NCBI RefSeq assembly: GCF_021916785.1
Contig: NZ_JAKCFC010000003.1
Location: 620,001-684,000, forward strand
Source of the DNA: Mycolicibacterium lacusdiani
GTDB taxonomy: Bacteria > Actinomycetota > Actinomycetes > Mycobacteriales > Mycobacteriaceae
Length of the DNA stretch: 64,000 nt
Direction of reading: 5' to 3'
The notes below the pieces were generated by a model, which searched no databases, was not told where the DNA came from, and saw only the letters and a program-made list of their open reading frames with translations. Shown here piece by piece: positions 16,161-25,361 of the stretch. Position numbers and translations under genes: made by a program. The first letter of the stretch is position 1; each line of letters starts with the position of its first letter.

Positions 16161-19055
16161 ATGCTCGCCATCCTCTTCGCCCACGCGGCCGCTGCCGTCG
16201 TGGCGCCGGTGCTGGTGCGCCGATGGGGCCGGCGGGCGTTCTATCCCCTGGCGCTCGTGCCGCTGGGCTCGCTGATCTGGGTCGCCACGAACTGGCCGGG
16301 TACCGGCGAGCAGACCGTCCACGTCGAGTGGGTGCCCGAGCTGTCGATGGACATCACGCTCCGCTTCGACGCGCTCGCCGCGGTCATGAGCGTGCTGGTG
16401 CTGGCGATCGGCGCGCTGGTCCTCTTCTACTGCGCCGAGTACTTCCACCACCACGACGGGCACACCGAGAACCGCCTGCCCAGCTTCGCCGCCGAACTCG
16501 TCGCGTTCTCCGGCGCCATGTTCGGCCTCGTCGTCAGCGACAACATGCTGCTGCTGTACCTGTTCTGGGAACTGACCACGGTGCTGTCGTTCCTGCTGGT
16601 CGGCCACTACGCCGAACGCGCGACGAGTAGGCGCGCCGCAGTTCAAGCCCTGCTGGTCACCACGGCAGGCGGGTTGGCGATGCTCGTCGGCGTCATCGTG
16701 CTCGGCGAGGCCGCGGGGACCTACCTGCTCTCCGAGCTGATCGCCGCGCCGCCGACCGGTACCGCCGTCACCGTCGGAGTCCTCCTCGTCCTCGTCGGCG
16801 CGCTGTCGAAGTCGGCGATCGTGCCGCTGCACTTCTGGTTGCCCGGCGCGATGGCGGCACCCACACCGGTCAGCGCCTACCTGCACGCGGCCGCGATGGT
16901 GAAGGCGGGTGTCTACCTGATCGCCCGCATGACACCGGGTTTCGCCGACTCGCCCGGCTGGCGACCGACCATCGTGGTCCTCGGGCTGGCCACCATGCTG
17001 CTGGCCGGCTGGCGCGCCGTCCGCGAGTACGACCTCAAGCTGATCCTCGCGTTCGGCACCGTCAGCCAGCTCGGGCTGATCACCGTCATGGTCGGCACGG
17101 GCGGGCGCGACGTCATGCTCGCCGGGATGGCGATGCTGTGCGCGCACGCGATGTTCAAGGCGGCCCTCTTCATGGTGGTCGGCATCATCGACCACGCCAC
17201 CGGCACCCGGGACATCCGCCGGCTCGGCTGGCTCGGCGACCGGCACCGTCCACTGCTGATCATCGGCATCGGCGGCGCCGCCAGCATGGCCGCCCTGCCA
17301 CCCTTCTTCGGCTTCATCGCCAAGGAGGCGGACCTCGAGACGATCCTGCACAGCACGTCGCTGGGATCGGCCGCGCCCTGGGTGCTGGCGGGCATCGTGG
17401 TGGGGTCGGTCTTCACCACCATCTACAGCCTGCGCTTCGTGTACGGCGCGTTCGCCCGCAAGGGCAGGACCGAGCCCAGCACCCGCGTCGCCGAGATGCA
17501 CCGCCCGCCGGCTGCCTTTCTGATCCCCCCGGGGGTGCTGGCCGCCGCGGGCCTCGTGTTCGGCGTATGGCCCACCGGACTCGACCACGTCCTGGCCGAT
17601 TACGCGGACACCGTGCCCTATGGCGACGACGGCTACCACCTCGCGCTCTGGCACGGCGTCAACCTGCCACTGTTGCTTTCGATCCTGGTGCTGGCGTCCG
17701 GCATCGTGGCGTTCTTCGCACGCGGACGGTTGCGACGCGTGCGTTTCCGCTACCTACCGCTGGGCAACGCGGACCGCATCTACGACGCCGTGATCCGCGG
17801 CACCGACACCCTTGCGGTACGGGTCACCTCCGTGACGCAGCGCGGTTCGATCCCCGCCACGCAGACCGTCATCCTGCTGACGCTGGGACTGCTACCGGTG
17901 TCGGTGCTGGTGCTCGGCTCACGCAACCGTCCCGAACTGGCGCTGTGGGATTCGCCGCTGCAGGTGGTCGTCGGCCTGATCATCCTGGCGGCGGCGCTGG
18001 GCGCGACGGTCATGCGCAACCGGCTCGCCGCGGTCCTGGTCGTCGGGGTCACCGGTTACGGGTGCGGCGTTGTCTTCGCGCTGCACGGCGCACCCGACCT
18101 GGCGTTGACGCAGTTCCTCGTCGAAACACTCACGCTGGTGATGTTCGTGCTCGTCCTGCGGACTCTGCCCGCCGAGGCGGAGCGCTCGACCATCACCCGG
18201 CATCGACTGCCGCGGGCAGCACTCGCGCTCGGCGTCGGGGCCGCCGTCACCACGCTGGCGGTGTTCGCGATGGCGGCGCGCTCCACCAGGCCGATCGCCG
18301 AACTGCTCCCCGACGCGGCGTACTACCGCGGTCAGGGCGCCAACACGGTCAACGTGCTGCTGGTCGACATCAGAGCCTGGGACACGATGGGCGAGGTGTC
18401 GGTGCTCGTCGTGGCGGCCACCGGCGTTGCGTCACTCGTGTTCCGGCACAGGCGGTTCGGAACGGCGCCGCGGGTGGCCGACGCGGGCCAGCCCGACATC
18501 GGCCGCATCCCCGCGCTGTCCACCAGCCCCGCCATCGGCGAGATCACCTGGCTGCGCGGAAGCGAGATGCGCGACCCCCGCTACCGGTCGCTGGTGCTGG
18601 AGGTGGCGACGCGGATCATCTTCCCGCTCATCATGGTGCTGTCGCTGTACTTCTTCTTCGCCGGACACAACACACCCGGCGGCGGTTTCGCGGGCGGCCT
18701 GACCGCCGGTCTGGCGCTCGTACTGCGCTACCTCGCTGGCGGGCGATACGAGTTGGGCGAAGCCCTTCCCCTCGACGCCGGAAAGGTGCTCGGCGCGGGC
18801 CTCGCCCTGGCTGCGGGCACCGCCGTGGCCTCGCTCCTGCTGGGTGCGCCCGTACTGTCCTCCGCGGTCATCGAGTTCGACCTCCCCGTACTGGGATCGG
18901 TCAAGTTCGTCACCGCACTCGTCTTCGACCTAGGGGTCTATCTGATCGTCGTGGGCCTGGTACTCGACGTGCTTCGCAGCCTCGGCGCGCGCGTCGACGA
19001 GGAGATGAGCCAGCAGGTCGAGCGCGACCGGCAACCGCGAGGGGCCAGCCGATGA
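16161..19055 (+). CDS. mrpA: Mrp antiporter subunits A and B fused (MnhA/MnhB)
   Basis: A 964-residue polytopic protein, the largest subunit of the Mrp Na+(K+)/H+ antiporter, related to the NuoL/NuoN proton channels of complex I. Residues 1-500 carry the NuoL-like core (FWELTTVLSFLLVGHYAERATSRRA, SKSAIVPLHFWLPGAMAAPTPVSAYLHAA). About 550-780 corresponds to the MrpA C-terminal region. From about 793 (ITWLRGSEMRDPRYRS) to the end is a complete MrpB domain (FFFAGHNTPGGGFAGGL). The A-B fusion is usual in actinobacteria. GGAG precedes the ATG. The stop overlaps mrpC (ATGA), starting a six-gene coupled operon for cytoplasmic pH and Na+ homeostasis. Confidence 0.93.
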   Translation: MLAILFAHAAAAVVAPVLVRRWGRRAFYPLALVPLGSLIWVATNWPGTGEQTVHVEWVPELSMDITLRFDALAAVMSVLVLAIGALVLFYCAEYFHHHDGHTENRLPSFAAELVAFSGAMFGLVVSDNMLLLYLFWELTTVLSFLLVGHYAERATSRRAAVQALLVTTAGGLAMLVGVIVLGEAAGTYLLSELIAAPPTGTAVTVGVLLVLVGALSKSAIVPLHFWLPGAMAAPTPVSAYLHAAAMVKAGVYLIARMTPGFADSPGWRPTIVVLGLATMLLAGWRAVREYDLKLILAFGTVSQLGLITVMVGTGGRDVMLAGMAMLCAHAMFKAALFMVVGIIDHATGTRDIRRLGWLGDRHRPLLIIGIGGAASMAALPPFFGFIAKEADLETILHSTSLGSAAPWVLAGIVVGSVFTTIYSLRFVYGAFARKGRTEPSTRVAEMHRPPAAFLIPPGVLAAAGLVFGVWPTGLDHVLADYADTVPYGDDGYHLALWHGVNLPLLLSILVLASGIVAFFARGRLRRVRFRYLPLGNADRIYDAVIRGTDTLAVRVTSVTQRGSIPATQTVILLTLGLLPVSVLVLGSRNRPELALWDSPLQVVVGLIILAAALGATVMRNRLAAVLVVGVTGYGCGVVFALHGAPDLALTQFLVETLTLVMFVLVLRTLPAEAERSTITRHRLPRAALALGVGAAVTTLAVFAMAARSTRPIAELLPDAAYYRGQGANTVNVLLVDIRAWDTMGEVSVLVVAATGVASLVFRHRRFGTAPRVADAGQPDIGRIPALSTSPAIGEITWLRGSEMRDPRYRSLVLEVATRIIFPLIMVLSLYFFFAGHNTPGGGFAGGLTAGLALVLRYLAGGRYELGEALPLDAGKVLGAGLALAAGTAVASLLLGAPVLSSAVIEFDLPVLGSVKFVTALVFDLGVYLIVVGLVLDVLRSLGARVDEEMSQQVERDRQPRGASR

Positions 19056-19516
19056 ACGTCACCTACCTCATCCCATTGATTCTGATAGGCGGGCTCACCA
19101 GCGCAGGGGTGTATCTACTCCTGGAGCGCAACCTCACTCGCATGCTGCTGGGACTCCTGCTCGTCAGCAACGCGGTGAACCTGCTGCTGCTCACCGTCGG
19201 AGGTCCATCGGGCAATCCACCGGTTCGCGGACGCACCAGCAACGGCGAGACCATGACGGCTGATCCGCTGGCGCAGGGCATGATCCTGACCGCCATCGTC
19301 ATCACCATGGGCATCGCGGCCTTCGTGCTGGCGCTGACCTACCGCTCGTATCGGCTGTCACGCGACGAGGTCGTCGCCAACGACCCAGAGGACACCCGCG
19401 TCTCCCGAGGTTCCGAACTCGCGCTCGACGAAGACCGGCCCGAGCACGTGCCGTCCCGCGACACCGACGCACCCGACGAACTCGACGCGCTGCCCGGACA
19501 CGAGGGGTCGCGATGA
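19052..19516 (+). CDS. mrpC: Mrp antiporter subunit C (MnhC)
   Basis: A 154-residue NuoK-like subunit with three transmembrane helices (residues 5-25, 32-52, 78-100) and the conserved segment DPLAQGMILTAIVITMGIAAFVLAL. The last 50 residues form an acidic hydrophilic tail (ending ELDALPGHEGSR), longer than in Bacillus MrpC. ATGA overlaps with both mrpA and mrpD indicate coupled translation and stoichiometric assembly. Confidence 0.92.
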   Translation: MNVTYLIPLILIGGLTSAGVYLLLERNLTRMLLGLLLVSNAVNLLLLTVGGPSGNPPVRGRTSNGETMTADPLAQGMILTAIVITMGIAAFVLALTYRSYRLSRDEVVANDPEDTRVSRGSELALDEDRPEHVPSRDTDAPDELDALPGHEGSR

Positions 19517-21108
19517 CCGGCCTTGCCGCAGTCCTGACTCCCCTGCCGGTACTGATCCCGATGCTCGCGGCGGCGACCACGCTGCTCGCAGGGCGCCGCC
19601 CGCGCCTGCAACGCGTGATCGCCGTGACCGCACTGATCGCCGTCGTGATCGTCTGTGCAGCGCTGGTACGTCTCGCCGACGAGTTGGGGACGATCGCCGT
19701 CCACGTGGGCGGGTGGGGTCAGACGGAGACGGGCATGGGCCCGCTGGGCATCACGCTGGTGGTCGACCGGCTGTCCGCACTCATGCTGCTGGTGTCGGCG
19801 ATCGTCCTGCTCGCAGTCGTGTTCTACGCGATCGGTCAGGGCATCCGCGACGGGGACGAACGGCAACCCGTGTCGATCTTCGTGCCGACCTACATGGTGC
19901 TGTCGGCCGGCGTCTTCACCGCGTTCCTGGCAGGCGATCTGTTCAACCTGTTCGTCGGTTTCGAGGTGCTGCTCGCGGCCAGCTTCGTGCTGCTCACCAT
20001 CGGTTCCAGCACCGAGCGCGTCCGAGCGGGCATTGCCTACGTGATGGTGTCGATGGTGTCGTCGCTGATCTTCTTGATCGGCCTCGCGCTGGTCTACGCC
20101 GCGACCGGCACTCTGAACCTCGCCGAACTCGCCGTGCGCCTCGATGACGTCCCAGAAGGCACCCGCAGCGCGATGTACGCAGTCCTGCTGGTGGCGTTCG
20201 GCATCAAGGCCGCGGTGTTCCCGCTGTCTGCGTGGTTGCCGGATTCCTATCCCACCGCACCTGCACCGGTCACCGCGGTGTTCGCGGGCCTGCTCACCAA
20301 AGTGGGCGTGTACGCCATCATCCGGACCCATTCGCTGCTGTTTCCCGGCGGCGCGCTGGACCGCGTACTCCTGGTGGCGGCGCTCCTGACGATGCTCGTC
20401 GGCATCCTCGGCGCTCTCGCGCAGAGCGACATCAAGCGCCTGCTGTCCTTCACGCTGGTGAGCCACATCGGATACATGGTGTTCGGCATCGCCCTGTCCA
20501 GTGAACTCGGCATGTCGGGCGCCATCTACTACGTGGCCCACCACATCGTCGTGCAGACCACGCTGTTCCTTGTCGTCGGTCTGATCGAGCGCCAAGCCGG
20601 GGCGTCGACCTTCCAGCGCCTCGGCGGGCTGGCCGCAGCCAGCCCGCTGCTGGCCTTCGTGTTCTTGGTCCCCGCCCTCAACCTCGGTGGCATCCCGCCG
20701 TTCTCGGGGTTCATCGGCAAGGTGGCCCTCTTGGAGGCGGGCGTGCAGGAGGCGTCGGTGCTGGCCTGGATGTTGGTCGGCGGTGGCGTCCTCACCAGCC
20801 TGCTGACGTTGTATGCGATGGCCCGGGTCTGGACGAAGGCGTTTTGGCGGGCGCGCGCCGACGCCCCGGAGGGCGCGATGTCGGCAGCCGCACCCTCGGC
20901 GCTCCTCGACGACTCCGAGGACGTCGAATTCGCCGATCGCGACGACGTGGGACGGATGCCCGTCGGCATGGTCCTACCCACTGCCGCGTTGATCGGGGTG
21001 GGTTTGGCGCTGACGGTCTTCGCCGGTCCGATCTTCTCCTACGCCGAGCGTTCGTCGACAGAGATCCTCGATCGCGGGCAGTACGTCTCGACAGTCCTCG
21101 GTCGGTGA
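19513..21108 (+). CDS. mrpD: Mrp antiporter subunit D (MnhD)
   Basis: A 531-residue NuoN/NuoM-like membrane subunit with about 14 helices. Family signatures: LFNLFVGFEVLLAASFVLL (conserved Glu of the antiporter core), KAAVFPLSAWLPDSYPTAPAPVTAVFAGLLTKVGVYAI (channel Lys and half-helix), and LGGIPPFSGFIGK. An acidic loop near residues 455-480 is less typical. With MrpA it forms the ion-translocation path. Starts on an ATGA overlap with mrpC; its stop overlaps a 14-codon ORF that leads into mrpE. Confidence 0.93.
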   Translation: MTGLAAVLTPLPVLIPMLAAATTLLAGRRPRLQRVIAVTALIAVVIVCAALVRLADELGTIAVHVGGWGQTETGMGPLGITLVVDRLSALMLLVSAIVLLAVVFYAIGQGIRDGDERQPVSIFVPTYMVLSAGVFTAFLAGDLFNLFVGFEVLLAASFVLLTIGSSTERVRAGIAYVMVSMVSSLIFLIGLALVYAATGTLNLAELAVRLDDVPEGTRSAMYAVLLVAFGIKAAVFPLSAWLPDSYPTAPAPVTAVFAGLLTKVGVYAIIRTHSLLFPGGALDRVLLVAALLTMLVGILGALAQSDIKRLLSFTLVSHIGYMVFGIALSSELGMSGAIYYVAHHIVVQTTLFLVVGLIERQAGASTFQRLGGLAAASPLLAFVFLVPALNLGGIPPFSGFIGKVALLEAGVQEASVLAWMLVGGGVLTSLLTLYAMARVWTKAFWRARADAPEGAMSAAAPSALLDDSEDVEFADRDDVGRMPVGMVLPTAALIGVGLALTVFAGPIFSYAERSSTEILDRGQYVSTVLGR

Positions 21109-21152
21109 TGAGCGCTTGCGCGAAGAACAGAGAGCGGAGCGTAGTGCCGTGA
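21108..21152 (+). CDS. 14-codon bridging mini-ORF between mrpD and mrpE
   Basis: An ATG at 21108 overlaps the mrpD stop (TGATG). The frame encodes MSACAKNRERSVVP and stops at 21150-21152, overlapping the mrpE GTG start (GTGA). It exactly bridges the 40-bp gap with overlap signals at both ends, so ribosomes could pass from mrpD to mrpE. The peptide itself is probably not functional. Possibly chance, as the distance is short. Confidence 0.35.
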   Translation: MSACAKNRERSVVP

Positions 21153-21700
21153 AACGAGACTGGAGCAAGCGGAAGATTCTGCTGCGTGCGTGGGTGCTGT
21201 GCTGGCTGATGCTGGTGTGGGTGCTGCTGTGGGGCAACCTCTCGGCGGCGAACGTCCTGAGCGGGTTGGTGGTTGCGCTGGGGATCACCGTGCTGCTGCC
21301 GCTTCCGTCCGTGCCCATCGAGGGCAGGCTGCATCCACTTTCGCTGGCGCGCCTGGTGTTTCGGGTGGCGTACTACCTGCTGATGTCGTCGCTGCAGCTG
21401 GCGTGGCTGGCGATCAAGCCAGGGCCGCCGCCGCAGTCGGCCGTGCTGCGGGTCCACTTCGCACTGAAGTCGGACTTCGTGCTGGCGCTGGCGGCCAACA
21501 TCATGAACCTCATTCCCGGTGGCATCGTCCTGGAGATCGACCAGACCCGGCGCTTGCTCTACATCCACGTGCTAGACGTGAGTACCGAGCGCGCGGTGAA
21601 CCGGTTCAATCACGAGGCCGCGGAGGTCGAACGACTGTTGATCGCGACGTTCGAGCGCGACCCGCACTGGCGGCCGGCACCGGAGAGGGAGGTCCAGTGA
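21149..21700 (+). CDS. mrpE: Mrp antiporter subunit E (MnhE)
   Basis: A 183-residue subunit with two or three N-terminal helices (LLRAWVLCWLMLVWVLLWG, VLSGLVVALGITVLLPLP) and a conserved cytosolic domain containing the family stretch LAANIMNLIPGGIVLEID. MrpE is needed for full antiporter activity and complex assembly. GTG at 21149 was chosen because GGAG lies 9 nt upstream and the following residues match the family N-terminus; a TTG in frame at 21116 would add 11 atypical residues. Overlaps mrpF by GTGA. Confidence 0.9.
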   Translation: MKRDWSKRKILLRAWVLCWLMLVWVLLWGNLSAANVLSGLVVALGITVLLPLPSVPIEGRLHPLSLARLVFRVAYYLLMSSLQLAWLAIKPGPPPQSAVLRVHFALKSDFVLALAANIMNLIPGGIVLEIDQTRRLLYIHVLDVSTERAVNRFNHEAAEVERLLIATFERDPHWRPAPEREVQ

Positions 21701-21969
21701 ACACCGTGTGGATCATCGCGGCCGTACTGCTGATCACGGCCTCCGCCATCACCATGTATCGGCTGCTGGCCGGGCCCGGCACGCTGGACCGCCTGGTCGC
21801 CCTCGATGCCTTCGTCGCGGTGATGATGTGCGGCATCGGCACGTGGGCGGCGTACAGCCTCGACACGACGGTCACCTACAGCCTGACCGCGCTCGCGCTA
21901 ATCAGCTTCGTCGGGTCGGTCAGCGTCGCTCGTTTCCGGGTGCGGGACCGCGACGGGGGAAGTCAGTGA
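21697..21969 (+). CDS. mrpF: Mrp antiporter subunit F (MnhF)
   Basis: A 90-residue, three-helix subunit with the family motif RLLAGPGTLDRLVALDAFVA, whose Asp residues are conserved in MrpF and bile-salt/Na+ efflux relatives. It is the smallest Mrp subunit. GTG start overlaps the mrpE stop and its own stop overlaps the mrpG start (both GTGA). Confidence 0.92.
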   Translation: MNTVWIIAAVLLITASAITMYRLLAGPGTLDRLVALDAFVAVMMCGIGTWAAYSLDTTVTYSLTALALISFVGSVSVARFRVRDRDGGSQ

Positions 21970-22316
21970 ACGTACTCGACGTCTTGGCCGGGGCATTCGT
22001 GCTGAGCGGGTCGGTATTCGCGTTGACGGCGGCGATCGGGGTGGTCCGCTTCCCCGACACGATCACGCGCATGCACGCCGCGACCAAGCCGCAGGTCCTC
22101 GGGCTGCTCCTGGTGCTGACCGGCGCGGCGATCCGGCTACGCGGACACCCCGACGTCGGCATGTTGATCCTCGCGGGCTTGTTCACGCTCATCACGGCAC
22201 CGGTGATCGCCAACCGCGTCGGCCAGCTGGCGTATCGCGAGCAGGCCTTCCGCGACGACCTGCTGCGTCGTGACGAGATGGCGCAACGCGACGACGCGCA
22301 CCGCGACGAAGCCTGA
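21966..22316 (+). CDS. mrpG: Mrp antiporter subunit G (MnhG)
   Basis: A 116-residue, three-helix subunit with the conserved core AAIGVVRFPDTITRMHAATKPQVLG and a second motif LFTLITAPVIANRVGQLAYR. The charged C-terminal tail (about 20 residues, rich in Arg/Asp/Glu) is cytosolic. Last gene of the Mrp operon, convergent with the LON-domain gene 14 nt away. Confidence 0.92.
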   Translation: MNVLDVLAGAFVLSGSVFALTAAIGVVRFPDTITRMHAATKPQVLGLLLVLTGAAIRLRGHPDVGMLILAGLFTLITAPVIANRVGQLAYREQAFRDDLLRRDEMAQRDDAHRDEA

Positions 22317-22330
22317 CCGAGCCGGCCTGA

Positions 22331-22999
22331 TCAGTCCTCGGCGGTCGGGGCGTCGAGTTCGAATTCGATCATCGCGGTGAGGGTCTCGACGGCTTCGCTC
22401 AATGCCGCGAGCCGATCGGCGGCCGACGGAGCGGCGAGGACCGAGTACCGGTCGGCCTGGCCCATCGGGACGCGAGCGGCCAACGCATACAGTCGTCTTC
22501 CGGCGTCGTCACCGGGTTCGGGCTCGCCGAGCAGCTCGCGCTTGGGCGGCAGGACCTTGTCTTGGGAGTCGGCCAACCGCTCGAAGACCGCCATGACGCG
22601 GTTCTCGACGTCCTCGATCTCGGCACCGCTGACGGCCCTGCCCGGTTCGTCGGGCCATGGCTCGACCGACGCCCGCGGATACGGTTCGTCGTCGTGCCAG
22701 CGTTCGACCCGGATGCGCCCGCGCATCTCGCACAGGATCCGGTAGCGGCCCTCGCCCTGATCGTCGGCCTCGACCACGTGCGCCAGCGTGCCGACGTCGA
22801 GGCGACGGTCACCGCCCCCGACCTCGCGGCCGGCCTCGATCAGGACGACGCCGAATTCGCGCTCGCCGGCGAGGCAGTCGCGCACCAGCGCGGCGTAACG
22901 CGGTTCGAAGATCCGCAGCGGCAGGTCCTCGCCGGGCAGCCGCACGGATTCGAGCGGGAACATCGGCATGACTCTCGCAGCGTCTTGCCCGCCGACCAT
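22331..22999 (-). CDS. LON substrate-binding domain protein (Rv0434-like)
   Basis: A 222-residue protein made almost entirely of the N-terminal LAN/LON substrate-recognition domain: MFPLESVRLPGEDLPLRIFEPRYAALVRDCL, then FGVVLIEAGREVGGGDRRLDVGTLAHVVE. No AAA or protease domain is present. Stand-alone LON-domain proteins occur widely in actinobacteria; their role is unknown and substrate capture for proteolysis is a guess. Start ATG at 22999 has GGAG 8 nt upstream; the ATG at 22969 would begin right at MPMFPLE. Last gene of the virR-sodC-ybdK-LON operon, matching Rv0431-Rv0434. Confidence 0.85.
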   Translation of the reverse strand: MVGGQDAARVMPMFPLESVRLPGEDLPLRIFEPRYAALVRDCLAGEREFGVVLIEAGREVGGGDRRLDVGTLAHVVEADDQGEGRYRILCEMRGRIRVERWHDDEPYPRASVEPWPDEPGRAVSGAEIEDVENRVMAVFERLADSQDKVLPPKRELLGEPEPGDDAGRRLYALAARVPMGQADRYSVLAAPSAADRLAALSEAVETLTAMIEFELDAPTAED

Positions 23000-23001
23000 C
23001 G

Positions 23002-24147
23002 CTATAGCTCCAGCTCCGCGACGAGCGCGTCCACCACGGCCCGCAGGTCGCCGTCGTGCTCCTCGGCGACCCGGCGCTGCCGCTGGTAGGACGCCCCGGT
23101 GGCGTAGATGTTCGACACGGCGGCGAGTTCGTCGGCGCAGCCCAACGACTTCGCCACCGGCTCGAGCCGGTTCAGGATGTCGTCGAGGTCCTCGGTGACC
23201 AGACGCTCGTTGCTGTCTTCGTCGAGGATGATCACCGCGTCGAGGCCGTACCGGGCCGCGCGCCACTTGTTCTCCTGCACGTGCCACGGCGGCATCGTGG
23301 GGAGGTGCTCACCGGCTTCGAGCCTGCGGTCGAGGTCGACGATGAGGCAGTGCGTCAGAGCGACCAGCGCGCCGAGTTCGGCGATGTTCGAGACCCCGTC
23401 GAAGATCCGGACCTCGACCGTGCCCAGATGAGGCGAAGGCCGTATGTCCCAACGGATCTCGTTCATGTGGTCGATGATGCCGGTCTTCTTCTGATCATGG
23501 ACGAACTGCTCGAACTGCGACCACTCCTGGAAGTGGAACGGCAGACCGGCCGTCGGCAGCTGCTGGAACATCATCGCCCGGTTGCTTGCGTAGCCGGTGT
23601 CGCCGCCCGCCCAGTACGGCGACGACGACGACAGCGCCAGCAGGTGCGGGTACTGGTTGAGCAGCGAGGTGATGATCGGCATCACCTTGTGCGCCGAGGA
23701 GATTCCGACGTGCACGTGCACGCCCCAGATGAGCATTTGCCTGCCCCACCACTGGGTGCGCTTGATCAGCTCGGCGTAGCGCGGCGCGTCGGTCAGCTGC
23801 TCGGCCGACCACTCGGCGAATGGGTGCGTGCCCGCGCAGAACAGCTCCATGCCGCGGTCGCGCACGATCTTGCGGGCCGGCGCGAGCGTGGCCCGCAGAT
23901 CGTCCATCGCCTCGGCCGAGTTGTCGCAGATGCCGGTGACGACCTCGACGGTGTTGCGCAGCAGTTCCTTGTGGACGCGCGGGCTTTCGCCGATCTCCGC
24001 GATGACGGCGGCGGCTTCGTTGCTCAGCTCACGGGTCTCGGGGTCGACGAGCGCGAACTCCCATTCGACGCCGATCGTCGGCCGCGCCGACCCCTTGAAG
24101 TCGATGCGCTGCGGTCTGACCGGAGCCTTACTGGCCGGAGATGACAC
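23002..24147 (-). CDS. Carboxylate-amine ligase, YbdK/EgtA-type GCS2 family
   Basis: A 381-residue glutamate-cysteine ligase family 2 (GCS2) protein. Visible: [18 protein letters not shown] (metal/nucleotide-binding Glu residues) near residue 25, [30 protein letters not shown], and [12 protein letters not shown]. Annotated in relatives as a weak glutamate-cysteine ligase or carboxylate-amine ligase YbdK; mycobacteria use other enzymes for mycothiol, so the true substrate is unclear. GTG at 24147 was chosen because it gives a length close to Rv0433; it overlaps the 3' end of sodC by 20 nt. A start at 24174 would lengthen the overlap. Confidence 0.87.
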   Translation of the reverse strand: MSSPASKAPVRPQRIDFKGSARPTIGVEWEFALVDPETRELSNEAAAVIAEIGESPRVHKELLRNTVEVVTGICDNSAEAMDDLRATLAPARKIVRDRGMELFCAGTHPFAEWSAEQLTDAPRYAELIKRTQWWGRQMLIWGVHVHVGISSAHKVMPIITSLLNQYPHLLALSSSSPYWAGGDTGYASNRAMMFQQLPTAGLPFHFQEWSQFEQFVHDQKKTGIIDHMNEIRWDIRPSPHLGTVEVRIFDGVSNIAELGALVALTHCLIVDLDRRLEAGEHLPTMPPWHVQENKWRAARYGLDAVIILDEDSNERLVTEDLDDILNRLEPVAKSLGCADELAAVSNIYATGASYQRQRRVAEEHDGDLRAVVDALVAELEL

Positions 24148-24838
24148 CGCACGCCACGCGCTTGCCTGCGTCACCGGTGGCCATCGTCGTCTCGTCCGGT
24201 CCAGGGGTGCCGTTCACCTGGGTGTAGCGCTCGGGCGGGATGTTCGTGAAGTTGTCGGCCTTCTCGTGGATGATGATGGCCGTCTTCTGGCCGGCCTGCA
24301 GGTCGGCGGCGGTGAACGCGTCGGTCGTCGTTACGACCATCGCCGAACCGTCCTCGCGCACCTGCAGCGAGGTGAGGTCGCCGCTGGCGGGGTGACCGCT
24401 GTTCCCGCCCGCCTGGAAGTGGCCGCCGGCGGAGTTGAAGTCGCCGGGCGCGCCGCCGGTCGGCGCGACCGAGCTGGCCTCGCACTTGCCGACGGAGTGG
24501 ATGTGCATGCCGTGGAAGCCGGGGGTCAGCTGACCGGGCGACGTGGTCTGGACCGTGACCGTGGCGTGGCCGTCCTCGAACACGAACTCGGCCCTCGCGA
24601 CGGTGGTGCCGTCGGGTGACTTGAGGTCGGCGGTGAGGGTCTCCCCGCCGCCGGACGCCTCGGCTTCGCCGCCACCCTCGCCGCCTTCGCCGCCGGCCGA
24701 TGGCGCCGGTGAGCCCGTCCACACCGGCGGGGTGGTGCCGGGCTGGGTGGCAATGGGCTCGTTGGGCGAGCATGCGGCCGCGACCGGGACGATGAGCGCC
24801 GCGGCGCCCAGGAATCGAAGCGAGGCTGGAATCGGCAT
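24128..24838 (-). CDS. sodC: Cu superoxide dismutase lipoprotein SodC (zinc site reduced)
   Basis: A 236-residue exported superoxide dismutase. N-terminal signal peptide with lipobox-like VAAAC at about residue 23, then a Gly/Glu/Ser-rich linker and the SOD fold. Copper ligands are visible: HIH in [17 protein letters not shown], and IIIHEKADN. The zinc loop between GGH and SGDL is shortened to one extra His, as in M. tuberculosis SodC, which works without zinc. C-terminus [11 protein letters not shown] supplies the disulfide Cys and the conserved Arg. The enzyme would remove superoxide at the cell surface. A TAGGCT box 6 nt before the ATG suggests its own leaderless transcript within the virR operon. 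Confidence 0.92.
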   Translation of the reverse strand: MPIPASLRFLGAAALIVPVAAACSPNEPIATQPGTTPPVWTGSPAPSAGGEGGEGGGEAEASGGGETLTADLKSPDGTTVARAEFVFEDGHATVTVQTTSPGQLTPGFHGMHIHSVGKCEASSVAPTGGAPGDFNSAGGHFQAGGNSGHPASGDLTSLQVREDGSAMVVTTTDAFTAADLQAGQKTAIIIHEKADNFTNIPPERYTQVNGTPGPDETTMATGDAGKRVACGVISGQ

Positions 24839-24844
24839 GCCAAA

Positions 24845-24850
24845 AGCCTA
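24845..24850 (-). promoter_or_regulatory. -10 box TAGGCT (leaderless start of sodC)
   Basis: TAGGCT on the minus strand, 6 nt before the sodC ATG, overlapping the virR stop codon. Confidence 0.4.
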
Positions 24851-25312
24851 ACCGGTGACCAGCACGACCACGCCGGGCGGTTGCTCTGCCAGTTCGGGAG
24901 TGCGCGGCGCGACGGGCGCTTCGATGAGCCTGCCCACTTCGCGGGCGGCTTCTTCCTCACCGCGGGCCTCGCCGAAGTAGACGGTGGTCTCGGGGACGTC
25001 CGGGATGTTCAGGTTCCCGGTCTCGGTGACGTTCCACTCGGCGTCGCGCAGGCGGGTGGCCACGCCCTCGGCCGCGCCGGCGACCTCGGAGACGTTGAAC
25101 ACGCGCACGTCGGCCTTCGCCGGCGGCGCCTCGTCGGCTGCTGAGCTGGTCGGGCTGGCGGTGACCGTGCTGACGACCGTCGAGGAGTCGCTGTCGGAGT
25201 CCGAATCGGAGCCCATCGACTGGAAGCCGACCAGCAGGAATACGACGCCCAGGAAGAGCAGCACCATGACGATCGCGCGCAGGGGCAACCCGGAGGATTC
25301 TCGCTGATTCAT
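24848..25312 (-). CDS. virR: VirR-like membrane-anchored LytR_C domain protein (Rv0431-like)
   Basis: A 154-residue single-pass protein: a short cytosolic N-terminus ([12 protein letters not shown]), one transmembrane helix ([18 protein letters not shown]), an Asp/Ser/Thr-rich linker, and a C-terminal LytR_C domain ([33 protein letters not shown] through GVVVLVTG). In M. tuberculosis Rv0431 (VirR) restrains extracellular vesicle release and affects cell-wall integrity by interacting with LytR-CpsA-Psr ligases. ATG at 25312 fits the family and has TACAGT 7 nt upstream. First gene of the virR-sodC-ybdK-LON unit. Confidence 0.82.
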   Translation of the reverse strand: MNQRESSGLPLRAIVMVLLFLGVVFLLVGFQSMGSDSDSDSDSSTVVSTVTASPTSSAADEAPPAKADVRVFNVSEVAGAAEGVATRLRDAEWNVTETGNLNIPDVPETTVYFGEARGEEEAAREVGRLIEAPVAPRTPELAEQPPGVVVLVTG

Positions 25313-25319
25313 CGCACCC

Positions 25320-25325
25320 ACTGTA
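25320..25325 (-). promoter_or_regulatory. -10 box TACAGT upstream of virR
   Basis: TACAGT on the minus strand, 7 nt before the chosen ATG; fits a leaderless start. Confidence 0.4.
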
Positions 25326-25361
25326 TTACCCCGCCGTTCCCGGCAGCCGATGCCTCGACGG

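Noticed and set aside
15558..17654. 698-aa open frame on the minus strand
   Set aside because: Antisense to the DUF1707 and mrpA genes, no family features.
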